DNA from: Mucilaginibacter mali
GTDB taxonomy: Bacteria; Bacteroidota; Bacteroidia; Sphingobacteriales; Sphingobacteriaceae
DNA: 64,000 nucleotides
Direction of reading: 5' to 3'
Assembly: GCF_013283875.1 (NCBI RefSeq)
Contig: NZ_CP054139.1
Span: 372,001-436,000, forward strand
Below are positions 9,176 to 18,780 of this stretch, one piece after another. The position numbers and the translations under genes are program-made. Each line of letters opens with the position of its first letter. The first letter of the stretch is position 1. The notes beneath the pieces were generated by a model that saw nothing but the letters and a program-made list of their open reading frames with translations, was not told where the DNA came from and made no database searches.

Positions 9176-10198
9176 ATGGGTTTATTTAATTTTTTCACAC
9201 AGGAAATCGCCATAGATCTGGGTACCGCAAATACCCTCATTATACATAATGATAAAGTTGTTGTTGATGAACCATCGATAGTAGCTTTTGACCGTACCAC
9301 CAACAAAGTAATAGCCATCGGACGCCAGGCTATGCAAATGGAGGGTAAAACACACGAGAATATCCGTACCGTTCGCCCGCTTAAAGACGGTGTAATTGCC
9401 GACTTTAACGCTGCTGAGCACATGATACGCGGCATGATCAAAATGATCAACAAAGGCAAAGGCTGGTTCTTCCCATCGCTGCGTATGGTGATCTGTATCC
9501 CATCGGGCATTACCGAGGTAGAGAAGCGTGCCGTACGCGATAGTGCCGAGATTGCCGGCGCTAAAGAAGTTTACCTGATCCACGAGCCGATGGCCGCCGC
9601 GGTAGGTATCGGTATTGATGTGGAAGAGCCGATGGGTAACATGATCATCGATATTGGTGGTGGTACTACCGAGATCGCGGTTATCGCGTTGTCGGGTATC
9701 GTTTGCGATCAGTCTATCCGCGTAGCGGGTGATAACTTCGATTCGGACATCGTTCAATACATCCGCCGTCAGCACAACATCATGATTGGCGACCGTACCG
9801 CCGAAAAGATCAAAATAGAAGTTGGTGCCGCACTACCCGAACTGGCCGATCCACCGGCTGATTTTGCCGTACAGGGCCGCGATTTGATGACTGGCGTACC
9901 TAAACAGATCACCGTATCGTATACCGAAATTGCGCATTGCCTGGATAAATCTATTTCTAAAATAGAAGAAGCGATATTGAAAGCGTTAGAGATCACCCCG
10001 CCAGAGCTTTCTGCCGATATTTACCAAACCGGTATTTACTTAACCGGTGGTGGTGCATTGTTGCGCGGTTTGGATAAGCGTATTGCTGCTAAAACCAAAC
10101 TGCCGGTACACGTAGCCGAAGACCCGCTTCGCGCCGTAGTACGCGGTACCGGTACAGCGCTTAAAAATATTGGTAACTTTAAGTTCTTAATGCAGTAA
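9176..10198 (+). CDS. mreB: Rod shape-determining actin homologue MreB
   Basis: MreB forms membrane-bound filaments that steer peptidoglycan synthesis along the cell side wall. The 340-aa protein has the usual length. The actin-fold ATP site is plain: IAIDLGTANTLI (phosphate 1), MIIDIGGGTTEIAVIAL (phosphate 2) and IYLTGGGALLRGLD (adenosine). The N-terminal MGLFNFF is a short amphipathic membrane anchor. First gene of mreB-mreC-mreD-mrdA-rodA. A weak box AAACTTTG (9143-9150) lies upstream. A 97-bp palindromic gap separates it from mreC, so mreB could be expressed apart from the rest. Confidence 0.97.
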   Translation: MGLFNFFTQEIAIDLGTANTLIIHNDKVVVDEPSIVAFDRTTNKVIAIGRQAMQMEGKTHENIRTVRPLKDGVIADFNAAEHMIRGMIKMINKGKGWFFPSLRMVICIPSGITEVEKRAVRDSAEIAGAKEVYLIHEPMAAAVGIGIDVEEPMGNMIIDIGGGTTEIAVIALSGIVCDQSIRVAGDNFDSDIVQYIRRQHNIMIGDRTAEKIKIEVGAALPELADPPADFAVQGRDLMTGVPKQITVSYTEIAHCLDKSISKIEEAILKALEITPPELSADIYQTGIYLTGGGALLRGLDKRIAAKTKLPVHVAEDPLRAVVRGTGTALKNIGNFKFLMQ

Positions 10199-10200
10199 AT

Positions 10201-10294
10201 TAGTGATTAGAGATTAGTTAATTAGAGATTAGTAACACAAGCTGATCAACATATTTAACTACTCTCTAATCTCTGATTAACTAATCACTACCCG
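10201..10294. repeat. Imperfect inverted repeat between mreB and mreC
   Basis: TAGTGATTAG (10201-10210) pairs with CTAATCACTA (10281-10290), and inner AGAGATTAG-like blocks repeat on both arms (TTAGAGATTAG; CTAATCTCT). The whole 94-bp gap is this structure. A related CTAATCTCTAATGAG string lies before purH at 7377-7391. Confidence 0.65.
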
Positions 10295-11143
10295 ATGCGC
10301 AACCTGCTGATTTTCATTAGAAAGTACAACGCATTCTTTTTGTTCCTGATCTTCGAGATCAGTGCGCTTATTATTTACGTTAAATATAATTCGTTTCAAA
10401 AGGCCACCTTTTTAAATTCGGCCAACCAGGTAACAGGCAACCTGTATGCCCGGAGCGACGAATTGAAAAGCTATATGACCCTGCGCGAAGTAAACGACCG
10501 CCTTGCGGCCGAGAATGCCACGTTGCGCAACCAGTTAAAGTCATCGTTCTTTGTTGATACCCTGAACAAACACAAAGTTGTAGATAGTATTTATAAACAG
10601 CAGTACGAATACATTACGGCTAAAGTGATCAATAACTCTATCAACAAACGGAATAACTACATTACCATTAACAGGGGAAGCAGTGATGGTATAGCTAAAA
10701 ACATGGGGGTGATATCTCCCGATGGCGTTGTTGGTATCGTCGTCTTCGTCTCAGATCATTTAGCGGTTATCCAGTCGGTTTTGCACAAGGATACCAAGGT
10801 GAGCGCTATGCTTGCCGATAATAAGGCAAATGGCACACTGAAATGGGGTGATGACCTTGACCCGCATTCGGCGCAGTTTGTAGATGTTAGTAATAACGTA
10901 AAACCGCATTTAGGCGAGCTTGTGGTTACCTCAGGGTATTCACTGTTTCCGGAAGGGGTAGCTATAGGTAAAATAACCAGTTTGCATACCAAGGGTGGAG
11001 GCTTTTTCCTGAATATGGAAATAGCCCTGGCTGTTGATTTTGCCAAACTGCAATATGTTTATGTAGTAAATAATAAATTTCAGGCCGAGCAGGCCGATCT
11101 GGAATCGAAGGAAAAGAAAGATGAGCAGAACAATCCTAATTAA
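10295..11143 (+). CDS. mreC: Rod shape-determining protein MreC
   Basis: MreC links MreB to the periplasmic elongation enzymes. The 282-aa protein has a short cytoplasmic tail, one membrane segment (about 13-31, AFFLFLIFEISALIIYV), a periplasmic coiled coil (about 58-85, DELKSYMTLREVNDRLAAE) and the paired beta-barrel domain, with conserved NKRNNYITINRGSSDGI and GVVGIVV. A charged C-terminal tail (ESKEKKDEQN) ends the protein. It overlaps mreD by 23 bp, implying co-translation. Confidence 0.93.
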   Translation: MRNLLIFIRKYNAFFLFLIFEISALIIYVKYNSFQKATFLNSANQVTGNLYARSDELKSYMTLREVNDRLAAENATLRNQLKSSFFVDTLNKHKVVDSIYKQQYEYITAKVINNSINKRNNYITINRGSSDGIAKNMGVISPDGVVGIVVFVSDHLAVIQSVLHKDTKVSAMLADNKANGTLKWGDDLDPHSAQFVDVSNNVKPHLGELVVTSGYSLFPEGVAIGKITSLHTKGGGFFLNMEIALAVDFAKLQYVYVVNNKFQAEQADLESKEKKDEQNNPN

Positions 11144-11639
11144 CCTGGTCAGGTTCATCGTGCTGATATTTGTGCAGGTATTCCTGCTCAAAAATGTTAC
11201 GCTTTACGGCTTATCTATACCGTACCTGTATATCCTGTTTATATTGTTGCTGCCGTTCGAAACGCCTAACGTTTTGCTCTTCGCGCTATCGTTTTTAATG
11301 GGCTTAATTATAGATGCTTTTTACGATACACCCGGCCTGCATGCCGCGGCATGCGTGTTACTTGCTTTTGTAAGGGTGCTGTTTATTAGCATTACCGTTC
11401 AAAAAGACGGCTTTGATAACGACCCCGAACCAACGCTTAGTATTATGGGCTTTCGCTGGTTTTTTACCTACGCTTCTGTACTTACCTTATTCCATCACTT
11501 CTTCCTCTTCAACCTGGAAGTTTTTCGCCTGTCCGAAATACAATATACCTTTTCGCGTTTTGTTTTAAGTTCAGTTTTTACCGTATTTTTAATGCTGGTT
11601 ACAGGCCTTTTATTTTTCAGGAGAAAAGAACGTAAATGA
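11121..11639 (+). CDS. mreD: Rod shape-determining protein MreD
   Basis: 172-aa integral membrane protein with about five hydrophobic segments and little else, typical of MreD of Bacteroidota. Identity rests on its place between mreC (23-bp overlap) and mrdA (ATGA overlap) and on its topology. It is a membrane component of the elongation complex whose biochemical role is unknown. Confidence 0.85.
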   Translation: MSRTILINLVRFIVLIFVQVFLLKNVTLYGLSIPYLYILFILLLPFETPNVLLFALSFLMGLIIDAFYDTPGLHAAACVLLAFVRVLFISITVQKDGFDNDPEPTLSIMGFRWFFTYASVLTLFHHFFLFNLEVFRLSEIQYTFSRFVLSSVFTVFLMLVTGLLFFRRKERK

Positions 11640-13633
11640 ATAGTTTTTTCGCGCGGCGCTACGTTATTACAGCAATTTTTGTCACCGTTGCCCTCATTTT
11701 GCTGGGGAGGCTTTTCTATATCCAGATCATTGATGACCGCTATATGCTGTTTGCCAAAAACAACGTGGTGCGTCCCGTTATCGTGTTCCCTGCCCGTGGC
11801 CCTATATTAGATCGTAATAAAAAAGTGCTGGTAGAGAACCAGCCGGTGTACGATATTATGGTTACCCCCAAGCAGGTAAAACCATTTGATACGCTGGAGT
11901 TTTGCAAGCTGATCGGTATTGATATCGATGGTTTCCATAAGCGCATGGATAAGGCCATTAAAATGTCGGGATACAGTCGCCAATCCATATTCGAAGGGCA
12001 ACTGTCTGCAGGTTTATATGCTTCGCTACAGGAACGCATGTACGAGTTTCCGGGTTTTGATATTCAATTGCGTTCGGTACGTAGTTACCCCGATTCCATT
12101 GCCGCGCAATTTTTAGGATATATTGGCGAGGTGAACGAAGCCCGCATAAAAAGGTCGGGTGGGTATTATCACCAGGGCGATTATGTTGGTATCAGCGGGG
12201 TAGAAAGCGCGTATGAGAATGAACTGCGCGGCACCCGCGGTGTGCAGAACCTGATGGTTGATAATAAAGGGGTATCTAAAGGGCACTTTGCCAATGGCGC
12301 ATACGATACGGCTGCTGTTGCCGGCGAACGCCTGATATCATCCTTAGACAGCCGCATCCAAAAACTGGGCGAACGCCTGATGGCTAACAAGGTAGGCAGT
12401 ATAGTGGCTATCGAACCATCTACGGGCGAGATATTGTGCTTTGTAAGCAGCCCCACCTACAATCCAAACTTGCTGGTAGGCCGACAGCGGTCCGAGCATT
12501 ATACAGTACTGCACGATGACCCATATTCGCCATTTCTTATTCGCCCTATTCAGGCGCGTTATCCGCCGGGATCGTCTTTTAAACCGCTAAGCGCGCTGAT
12601 AGCCATGCAGGAAGGAGTGATCTCGCCACAAACTACCTACAATTGCCCGGGCTATTATATGGCAGGGAACCTAAAGGTAAAATGTTTCCGTGGCGAAGTT
12701 CATGGTACGGTTGACCTGAGCAAAGCCATCGCCGAATCGTGTAACGGATACTTTGATATGGTATTTGAAAAACTGATCAATATCGGGGGGGCTAAAAAAA
12801 CAGAAGAATCATACAATATTTGGCGCGATAAAGTGGCCAAATTTGGTTTGGGCGGTAAACTTGATATCGATTTGCCGAGCGAAAACCCGGGCTATCTGCC
12901 AAAATCTACTTTGTATGATAAGTGGTACAAAAAGGGCTATTGGCGCTCAAGCACCATTATTTCGTTAGCTATCGGGCAAGGTGAGTTAGATGCTACCCCC
13001 TTGCAGTTGGCTAACATCGAAGCTACAATTGCTAACCGTGGCTTTTTTTATAAGCCTCATTTAATAAAAGGTATTGGCGATAAGCAGATCGTTAAAGACG
13101 AATACACCGTAAAAAATTACGTGGGTGTAGATTCTGCATATTTTAAACCGGTTATTGCCGGTATGCAAAGCGTAGTGGAACAAGGTACCGCGGCAGGGGC
13201 AAGGATCCCGGGCATCGTGATGTGCGGCAAGACAGGCACAGCGCAAAAAAAGCACGGTACCGATAACTCGGTATTTGTGGCTTTTGCCCCGCGCGATAAT
13301 CCTAAGATCGCTATCGCGGTGGTGGTTGAAGATGGGGGCCAGGGTGCCGCTTACGCCGCGCCGATAGCCAGTTTTATTGTCGAAAAATATCTGCGCGATA
13401 GCATCAGCAGCCGCCCGTCCGGGGCTACGCCCGAGTACTTTTTTAATAAGAGTGTTTTGCCGGTTATTGCGGGTAAAAGTCCGGCAGGCAAAAAGCCATC
13501 AACCGATAGTTTGAAAAAAGCCGCGGCAGATTCGGCGAAGAAGGCAAAGCAGGGAACGGTAGCGGCCGCAAATAAAAAGCAGGCACTTTTAAAGCAAACA
13601 GCAATGCTGTATAAACGCAGGGAAAATGAATAA
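11636..13633 (+). CDS. mrdA: Penicillin-binding protein 2
   Basis: Class B transpeptidase that cross-links side-wall peptidoglycan with RodA. 665 aa: a single N-terminal membrane anchor (about 9-28), the PBP dimerisation domain (about 50-215) and the transpeptidase domain. The active-site motifs are all present: S313-S-F-K316 (SxxK), S368-C-N370 (SxN) and K532-T-G534 (KTG). The C-terminal ~50 residues are a Lys/Ala/Ser-rich tail (KKPSTDSLKKAAADSAKKAK) likely to be disordered. It overlaps mreD by four bases and rodA by eight. Confidence 0.95.
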   Translation: MNSFFARRYVITAIFVTVALILLGRLFYIQIIDDRYMLFAKNNVVRPVIVFPARGPILDRNKKVLVENQPVYDIMVTPKQVKPFDTLEFCKLIGIDIDGFHKRMDKAIKMSGYSRQSIFEGQLSAGLYASLQERMYEFPGFDIQLRSVRSYPDSIAAQFLGYIGEVNEARIKRSGGYYHQGDYVGISGVESAYENELRGTRGVQNLMVDNKGVSKGHFANGAYDTAAVAGERLISSLDSRIQKLGERLMANKVGSIVAIEPSTGEILCFVSSPTYNPNLLVGRQRSEHYTVLHDDPYSPFLIRPIQARYPPGSSFKPLSALIAMQEGVISPQTTYNCPGYYMAGNLKVKCFRGEVHGTVDLSKAIAESCNGYFDMVFEKLINIGGAKKTEESYNIWRDKVAKFGLGGKLDIDLPSENPGYLPKSTLYDKWYKKGYWRSSTIISLAIGQGELDATPLQLANIEATIANRGFFYKPHLIKGIGDKQIVKDEYTVKNYVGVDSAYFKPVIAGMQSVVEQGTAAGARIPGIVMCGKTGTAQKKHGTDNSVFVAFAPRDNPKIAIAVVVEDGGQGAAYAAPIASFIVEKYLRDSISSRPSGATPEYFFNKSVLPVIAGKSPAGKKPSTDSLKKAAADSAKKAKQGTVAAANKKQALLKQTAMLYKRRENE

Positions 13634-14897
13634 TCAACGCAGCTTTTTCTTTAATGTAGATTGGGTGACGGTGTTCCTTTACCTGGCGCTGTGCACTATT
13701 GGCTTGTTCAACATCCGCGCGGCAGTGTATAAGCCCGAGCATGCCGGTTTTCTCGATCTGTCGACCCAATACGGTAAGCAATTTATTTTTATTGCGGTGG
13801 CTATTGTAGTAGCCATAGTGATATTGCTGCTGGAAAGCCGTTTTTTAAGCGCATTGGCCCCTACGTTTTATGTAATAACCGTATTGCTGTTATGCGCGGT
13901 AATGTTACCTGGTTTAGGGCATCGGGTAGGTGGTAACCAGGCATGGATCTCCCTGGGGGGCGATTTCAGGCTCCAACCGTCCGAGTTTGCCAAGTATAGT
14001 ACGTGCCTGCTTTTGGCGCGATACCTGAGCGGTACCAATATTAAAGTTACCGAGATCAAATCGTTCCTGATAGCGGGTGGTATTATCCTGTTACCCATGC
14101 TGCTGATAAAAATGCAGCCCGATGACGGATCAACGCTGGTATTCTGCTCGCTGATATTTGTATTATACCGCGAGGGCCTTTCACCTTGGTTCCTGATCGT
14201 GTTGGGGATCATTATTGCCCTGTTCATCTTATCGTTGGTAATAACCAACCAATGGTACCTGATAGGTACCCTGTTAACGCTGGGGCTGATACTGATCTAT
14301 ATTAACCGGCGCGACAGGAAAACGACAGTAGGCTTGCTGGTGGGTACCATTCTGTGCACATCCTTTGTATTCGCTATTCGCCCCTTGTACGATCATGGTT
14401 TAAAAGAGCACCAGCGCGAACGTATAGACGTAGTGCTTGGCCGCTCGAAGGACACAAAAAAGGTAGGCTATAACCAAAACCAATCTAAAATAGCTATAGG
14501 TTCGGGCCGCATGTGGGGCAAGGGGTATCTGCAGGGCACACAAACCAAGTACTCGTTTGTGCCCGAACAAAGCACCGATTTTATTTTTTGCACCATTGGC
14601 GAAGAGTGGGGCTTTGCCGGGTCTATCGTAGTGGTGGGTTTATATGTAGGCCTGCTCTTGCGTATTATCGCTTTGGCCGAAAGGCAGCGATCGCCATTCT
14701 CACGTATTTACGCGTATGGTGTGGCCTCGGTCATCTTTTTCCACTTCTTCATCAATATCGCCATGACCGTGGGTTTTATGCCCGTTATCGGTATCCCGCT
14801 GCCGCTGATCAGTTACGGTGGTTCATCGCTATTGAGTTTCACCATCCTGCTGTTCACGCTTGTTAAGCTTGATTCTAATAGAATGGGGATCGTTTAG
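13626..14897 (+). CDS. rodA: RodA, SEDS-family peptidoglycan polymerase
   Basis: SEDS glycosyltransferase that polymerises lipid II for the elongation machinery, in the inner membrane as partner of PBP2. 423 aa with about ten membrane segments. Recognisable blocks are the N-terminal FLYLALCTIGLFNI, LQPSEFAKYSTCLLLA, MQPDDGSTLVF, the WGKGYLQGTQTKYSFVPEQ loop with STDFIF, and the C-terminal PLISYGGSSLLS. It is the last gene of the shape operon; a nested palindrome follows. Confidence 0.95.
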   Translation: MNNQRSFFFNVDWVTVFLYLALCTIGLFNIRAAVYKPEHAGFLDLSTQYGKQFIFIAVAIVVAIVILLLESRFLSALAPTFYVITVLLLCAVMLPGLGHRVGGNQAWISLGGDFRLQPSEFAKYSTCLLLARYLSGTNIKVTEIKSFLIAGGIILLPMLLIKMQPDDGSTLVFCSLIFVLYREGLSPWFLIVLGIIIALFILSLVITNQWYLIGTLLTLGLILIYINRRDRKTTVGLLVGTILCTSFVFAIRPLYDHGLKEHQRERIDVVLGRSKDTKKVGYNQNQSKIAIGSGRMWGKGYLQGTQTKYSFVPEQSTDFIFCTIGEEWGFAGSIVVVGLYVGLLLRIIALAERQRSPFSRIYAYGVASVIFFHFFINIAMTVGFMPVIGIPLPLISYGGSSLLSFTILLFTLVKLDSNRMGIV

Positions 14898-14908
14898 GCA
14901 AGTACATT

Positions 14909-15047
14909 TTGTCATTTCGAACCCTTGGAGAACGGGGAAATTGTTGTGAAAAGGGCGAGAAATCTTATACGGGCAGCCGGTCGCACGTATAAGATTTCTC
15001 TTTCGCCCCAACGCCAATTCCCTCGCTTCGCTCTATCGAAATGACAA
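14909..15047. repeat. Nested palindromic element after rodA
   Basis: Outer arms TTGTCATTTCGA (14909-14920) and TCGAAATGACAA (15036-15047) are exact complements. Inside, GAGAAATCTTATACG (14957-14971) pairs exactly with CGTATAAGATTTCTC (14986-15000). The gap between the convergent rodA and lipoprotein genes is nearly all this element; it may also act as a two-way terminator. Confidence 0.75.
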
Positions 15048-15072
15048 ACGGTAAGTTGGGTAAGTCCACGAG

Positions 15073-15648
15073 TTAATGCCGTATATCCAAATACGCCGCC
15101 GATGTATCCCCCGCTGCATGCACTATAATAGCCGAGCAGCGCTGCTCGGCGTTCATCTCAAAAGTGATGCCTTTCTTTACATCGCTATACATGGCAATGC
15201 CTTGTGCTATTTCTTTAACCGCGCCGGGATATTCCTTCATCAAACTATCCAGCGGGAAACCAACGTGCACCCATTTTGAAGTTTTGTATTTGGGCGATGT
15301 AACGCGGATCAGTTTTATGTGGCTTACGTTCTCATCCTTGCCGCCAAAATTACGGTGCGCATAAACCGTGATAGTATCATTGTCATTTAACCAGGTTAGA
15401 CTTTGTGCGCCCATAGCGGCATCCTGTTTAGTGGGCTTGCCCAGCGCTTTAATTACGCTGTCGGCCGCCTCATTTATTTTGATATAACCGATACCCGAAC
15501 CAGGAACGATCAGCATTTCGGGCTTCACCGGTTCATCAGCCTTAATTTCCGATGGGCGCGTTTCCTGCACCGTTGTGTTGCTTTGTTGCGGCTGCCCGCA
15601 AGCCATGCAACAGCAAATAAGTATTAGTCCAAACCCATATTTAATCAT
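15073..15648 (-). CDS. Putative lipoprotein of unknown function
   Basis: 191 aa. The start MIKYGFGLILICCCMAC is a lipoprotein signal, with Cys17 the likely lipidated residue, followed by a Gln/Thr/Pro-rich linker. Residues about 48-190 form one soluble domain (GIGYIKINEAADSVIKALGK; SKWVHVGFPLDSLMKEYPG), whose layout recalls SmpA/OmlA-like two-part folds, but I recognise no family with confidence. It is divergent from the helicase gene with only 57 bp between starts. Confidence 0.75.
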   Translation of the reverse strand: MIKYGFGLILICCCMACGQPQQSNTTVQETRPSEIKADEPVKPEMLIVPGSGIGYIKINEAADSVIKALGKPTKQDAAMGAQSLTWLNDNDTITVYAHRNFGGKDENVSHIKLIRVTSPKYKTSKWVHVGFPLDSLMKEYPGAVKEIAQGIAMYSDVKKGITFEMNAEQRCSAIIVHAAGDTSAAYLDIRH

Positions 15649-15705
15649 AATTTTAAACCGCTGGTTTTCAAAATAACTAAACCGGCATTATTTTGTTTTT
15701 ATTGC

Positions 15706-18288
15706 ATGCTTAGTATAGGTCAGCAGGTTATTGCCCAATGGTACCGGGAAAAGAACTGGGAGCAGTTCCCCTTTCAAAAGGAAATGGAGGAGGCTTATCT
15801 TTCAGGCTTCTCGGGTTTGCTGAACGCGCCTACAGGTAGTGGTAAAACATTCGCGCTGTTCCTGCCTTTTTTGGCCGATTATATTAACCGTTATCCAGAT
15901 ACTTACCTAACCCGCCGTAACAACGGCCTGCTGATGTTATGGATAACCCCTTTGCGGGCGCTTACCAACGATATCCGCAAGGCCATGCAGCAAGCCTGCG
16001 ATGAAATTGGCCTGCCCTGGCAGATCATGACCCGCACCGGCGATACCTCGGCCGCGCAAAAGGCCGCCCTTAAAACCAAGCTACCCGAAGTGCTGCTCAC
16101 CACCCCCGAAAGCCTGCACCTGATGCTGGCCCAAAAGGAATACCCCAAACTGTTCCACAGCCTGGAGGTAATGGTGTGCGATGAGTGGCATGAATTGTTG
16201 GGTACGAAGCGGGGCGTGCAGGTGGAGTTGGGGTTATCAAAGTTAAAAGCATTGCGCCCAGACCCCTCCCCGGCCCTCCCCGAGGGGGAGGGCCGGGGAG
16301 GGGTGAGGAGTTTGAAAATCTGGGGCATCTCCGCCACCATCGGCAACCTTGAGCAAGCCGCCGAAGTATTGTTGGGCAACAACTTCCCGGCCGATAAGAT
16401 CAGGATGGTGCGGGCGCATGTGGATAAAAAGCTGGTGATCAAATCGGTTATCCCGGATGATATTGAAAGCTATTCGTGGACGGGGCATATCGGGATAAAG
16501 CTGCTGCCACAGGTGATGGAAATAGTAGCCAAAAGCAAGACCACACTGATATTTTGCAATACCCGCTCACAGTCGGAGATCTGGTATCATGCCATCCTGG
16601 ATAATTACCCCGAGTATGCCGGCATTATGGCCATGCACCATGGTTCGCTGGATAACGAATTGCGGCTTTGGGTAGAGCAAGCCCTGCATGCCGAAGCGTT
16701 GAAGGTAGTGGTCTGTACATCAAGTCTTGATTTGGGGGTGGATTTTCGTCCGGTGGATACGATTGTGCAGGTGGGCAGTCCTAAGGGCGTAGCACGCTTT
16801 ATGCAGCGCGCCGGGCGAAGCGGTCACCGGCCGGGCGATACCTCGCTGGCTTATTTTGTGCCGACACATTCATTGGAACTATTGGAAGGCGCCGCGCTGA
16901 AGCAAGCCATAAAGCAGGGCATTTTCGAAAGCCGGGACCCAATTTTACTGGCTATGGATGTGCTGATCCAATACATGGTTACACTGGCTGTATCGGATGG
17001 CTTCCGTGCCGAAGAATTGTATGCCGAAGTAAAATCGACCTTTGCTTATGCCGACCTGCGCCGCGAGGAGTTTGGTAAGCTGTTGGAATTCATCACCAAC
17101 GGCGGCAAAACGCTTGCCGCTTACGATGAATTTTTAAAGGTAGAGGTAGAGAATGGCCTGTACAAAGTGAACAGCCGCCGGGTGGCCATGCGCCACCGGC
17201 TGAGTATAGGCACCATCACCAGCGAATTAAGTTTGCGGGTTAGCTGGCTAAGCGGCGGGAGTTTGGGCACGATAGAGGAGGGCTTTATATCCAAACTGAA
17301 ACCCGGCAACGTATTCTGGTTTGCCGGCCGCAGCCTGGAATTTGTGAAGGTGAAGGAGATGACGGCCTATGTGAAAAAATCAAACGCGAAGAAGGGGATC
17401 ATTCCAAGCTGGGCCGGAGGCAGGATGCCTTTATCATCGCAATTATCCGCTGTATTTAGAGATAAGCTGGATGAAGTGGCTCATGGTGTAGAAAAAGATG
17501 AGGAAGTAAAAGCGTTGCGGCCTTTGTTTGAGTTACAGAAGAACTTATCGCACCTGCCCGAAAGCCACGAGTTTTTGATAGAGTCGTTTTATACGCAAGA
17601 TGGGCATCACCTGATATTTTACCCTTTCGAGGGTCGGTTGGTGCACGAGGGGATGGCATCGCTGCTGGCTTATCGTATTGCTAAACTAAAAAGCGCCAGC
17701 TATTCCATCGCCATGAATGATTACGGCTTTGAATTGTTAACCGATGAGGATATCCCCATCGAAGCCGCGCTGGAAACCGACGACTTGTTTAGCATTGAAA
17801 ACCTGCTGGAGGATATTCAGCACAGCCTTAATGCTAACGAAATGGCCCGGCGCAGGTTTAGAGATATCGCGCACATAGGCGGGCTGGTGTTTACCGGTTA
17901 CCCCGGCCAAACGGTAAAGAACAAGCACCTACAGGCATCAACATCATTATTGTTCGAAGTATTTAGCGAATATGAGCCGGATAACCTGCTGGTACGCCAG
18001 GCATATAACGAGGCCCTGGCCTTTCAATTAGAAGAATTCAGGTTGCGGGCCGCCCTGCAGCGCATCAATAAGCAAAGCATCATCCTGAAACAAATAGAGC
18101 GGCCCACGCCATTCGCGTTCCCGATAATGGTGGATAGCCTGAGCCGTGAAAAGCTAACCACCGAAACACTGGAAGAACGGGTAGCCAAAATGGCCCGGCA
18201 ATATGGCGCCGAGGGCGTTAAGGCCAAAGAAAAAGAGGGAGGCGATAAAAAGTTTTCGGCAAGGGTGGCGCGGAAGCGGGGCTTTTAA
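15706..18288 (+). CDS. Lhr-type ATP-dependent helicase
   Basis: 860-aa superfamily 2 helicase of the Lhr type; the short bacterial forms are often called ligase-associated DNA-damage-response helicases. Motif I APTGSGKT is at about 41-48, motif II is DEWH (about 159-162) rather than DEAH, as in this family, motif III is SATIGN, and motif VI is QRAGRSGHRPGD. A winged-helix and Lhr C-terminal domain follow. The usual neighbours (ATP-dependent ligase, exonuclease, phosphoesterase) are absent here. Residues 186-202 (PSPALPEGEGRGG) between motifs II and III are encoded by a palindromic repeat inserted in frame. Family firm; physiological substrate unknown. Confidence 0.9.
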   Translation: MLSIGQQVIAQWYREKNWEQFPFQKEMEEAYLSGFSGLLNAPTGSGKTFALFLPFLADYINRYPDTYLTRRNNGLLMLWITPLRALTNDIRKAMQQACDEIGLPWQIMTRTGDTSAAQKAALKTKLPEVLLTTPESLHLMLAQKEYPKLFHSLEVMVCDEWHELLGTKRGVQVELGLSKLKALRPDPSPALPEGEGRGGVRSLKIWGISATIGNLEQAAEVLLGNNFPADKIRMVRAHVDKKLVIKSVIPDDIESYSWTGHIGIKLLPQVMEIVAKSKTTLIFCNTRSQSEIWYHAILDNYPEYAGIMAMHHGSLDNELRLWVEQALHAEALKVVVCTSSLDLGVDFRPVDTIVQVGSPKGVARFMQRAGRSGHRPGDTSLAYFVPTHSLELLEGAALKQAIKQGIFESRDPILLAMDVLIQYMVTLAVSDGFRAEELYAEVKSTFAYADLRREEFGKLLEFITNGGKTLAAYDEFLKVEVENGLYKVNSRRVAMRHRLSIGTITSELSLRVSWLSGGSLGTIEEGFISKLKPGNVFWFAGRSLEFVKVKEMTAYVKKSNAKKGIIPSWAGGRMPLSSQLSAVFRDKLDEVAHGVEKDEEVKALRPLFELQKNLSHLPESHEFLIESFYTQDGHHLIFYPFEGRLVHEGMASLLAYRIAKLKSASYSIAMNDYGFELLTDEDIPIEAALETDDLFSIENLLEDIQHSLNANEMARRRFRDIAHIGGLVFTGYPGQTVKNKHLQASTSLLFEVFSEYEPDNLLVRQAYNEALAFQLEEFRLRAALQRINKQSIILKQIERPTPFAFPIMVDSLSREKLTTETLEERVAKMARQYGAEGVKAKEKEGGDKKFSARVARKRGF
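16262..16304. repeat. Palindromic repeat inside the helicase gene
   Basis: Perfect 20-bp arms, ACCCCTCCCCGGCCCTCCCC (16262-16281) and its complement (16285-16304), with a GAG loop. It is read in frame as PSPALPEGEGRGG, between LRPD and the conserved KIWGISATIGN. G+C content is far above the flanks. Confidence 0.9.
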
Positions 18289-18349
18289 GCTGATAATTAA
18301 GGATACGTATGATTAAAATATTCGTTATTTTTAATCGCAAAAATCTGTA

Positions 18350-18745
18350 ATGAAAAAGTATCCGGCCATATTTATAGCTTTATTTATGCTGATGATAGGT
18401 GTTGTAAATGCGCAAACCAAAGCACCAAAAGCATCACGCCCTACCCAGGCAATGGATAATGGCGCTATCGATGGGATACTAACCGCCATGAAAAACCAGC
18501 GTGGCGATGAAGCTAAATTAGAAGTGCTGCAACGTTTTATGAAGAATAACGTGGACGGTATGATGGTAGATCAGCAATTGCGCTTGCTTAACCAGTTTGC
18601 CACCGATGATGCTAAATTGGAGTGTGCTAAATTTGCCTATCCGCGCACGGTTGATCCGCAAAATTATAGCAAGATACAATACAATATAGGTAACCCCGCC
18701 ATACAAAAAACATTGGCCAATTTTGTGAAGAAGCAGGGCAAATAG
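18350..18745 (+). CDS. DUF4476 protein, secreted (copy 1)
   Basis: 131-aa protein with a signal peptide (about 1-21, ending VVNAQ) and a small helical domain of the DUF4476 type: a repeated pattern of DEAKLEVLQRFM, MVDQQLRLLNQF and DDAKLECAKFAYPRT. The domain is common in Bacteroidota and has no known function. The next gene, 35 bp downstream, encodes a paralogue. Confidence 0.75.
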   Translation: MKKYPAIFIALFMLMIGVVNAQTKAPKASRPTQAMDNGAIDGILTAMKNQRGDEAKLEVLQRFMKNNVDGMMVDQQLRLLNQFATDDAKLECAKFAYPRTVDPQNYSKIQYNIGNPAIQKTLANFVKKQGK

Positions 18746-18780
18746 CATTAAGCTAAATCAATACTAAACCAATTAACAAT

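Noticed and set aside
16250..16320. Frameshift or assembly artefact in the helicase
   Set aside because: The inserted palindrome keeps the frame and all downstream helicase motifs are intact.
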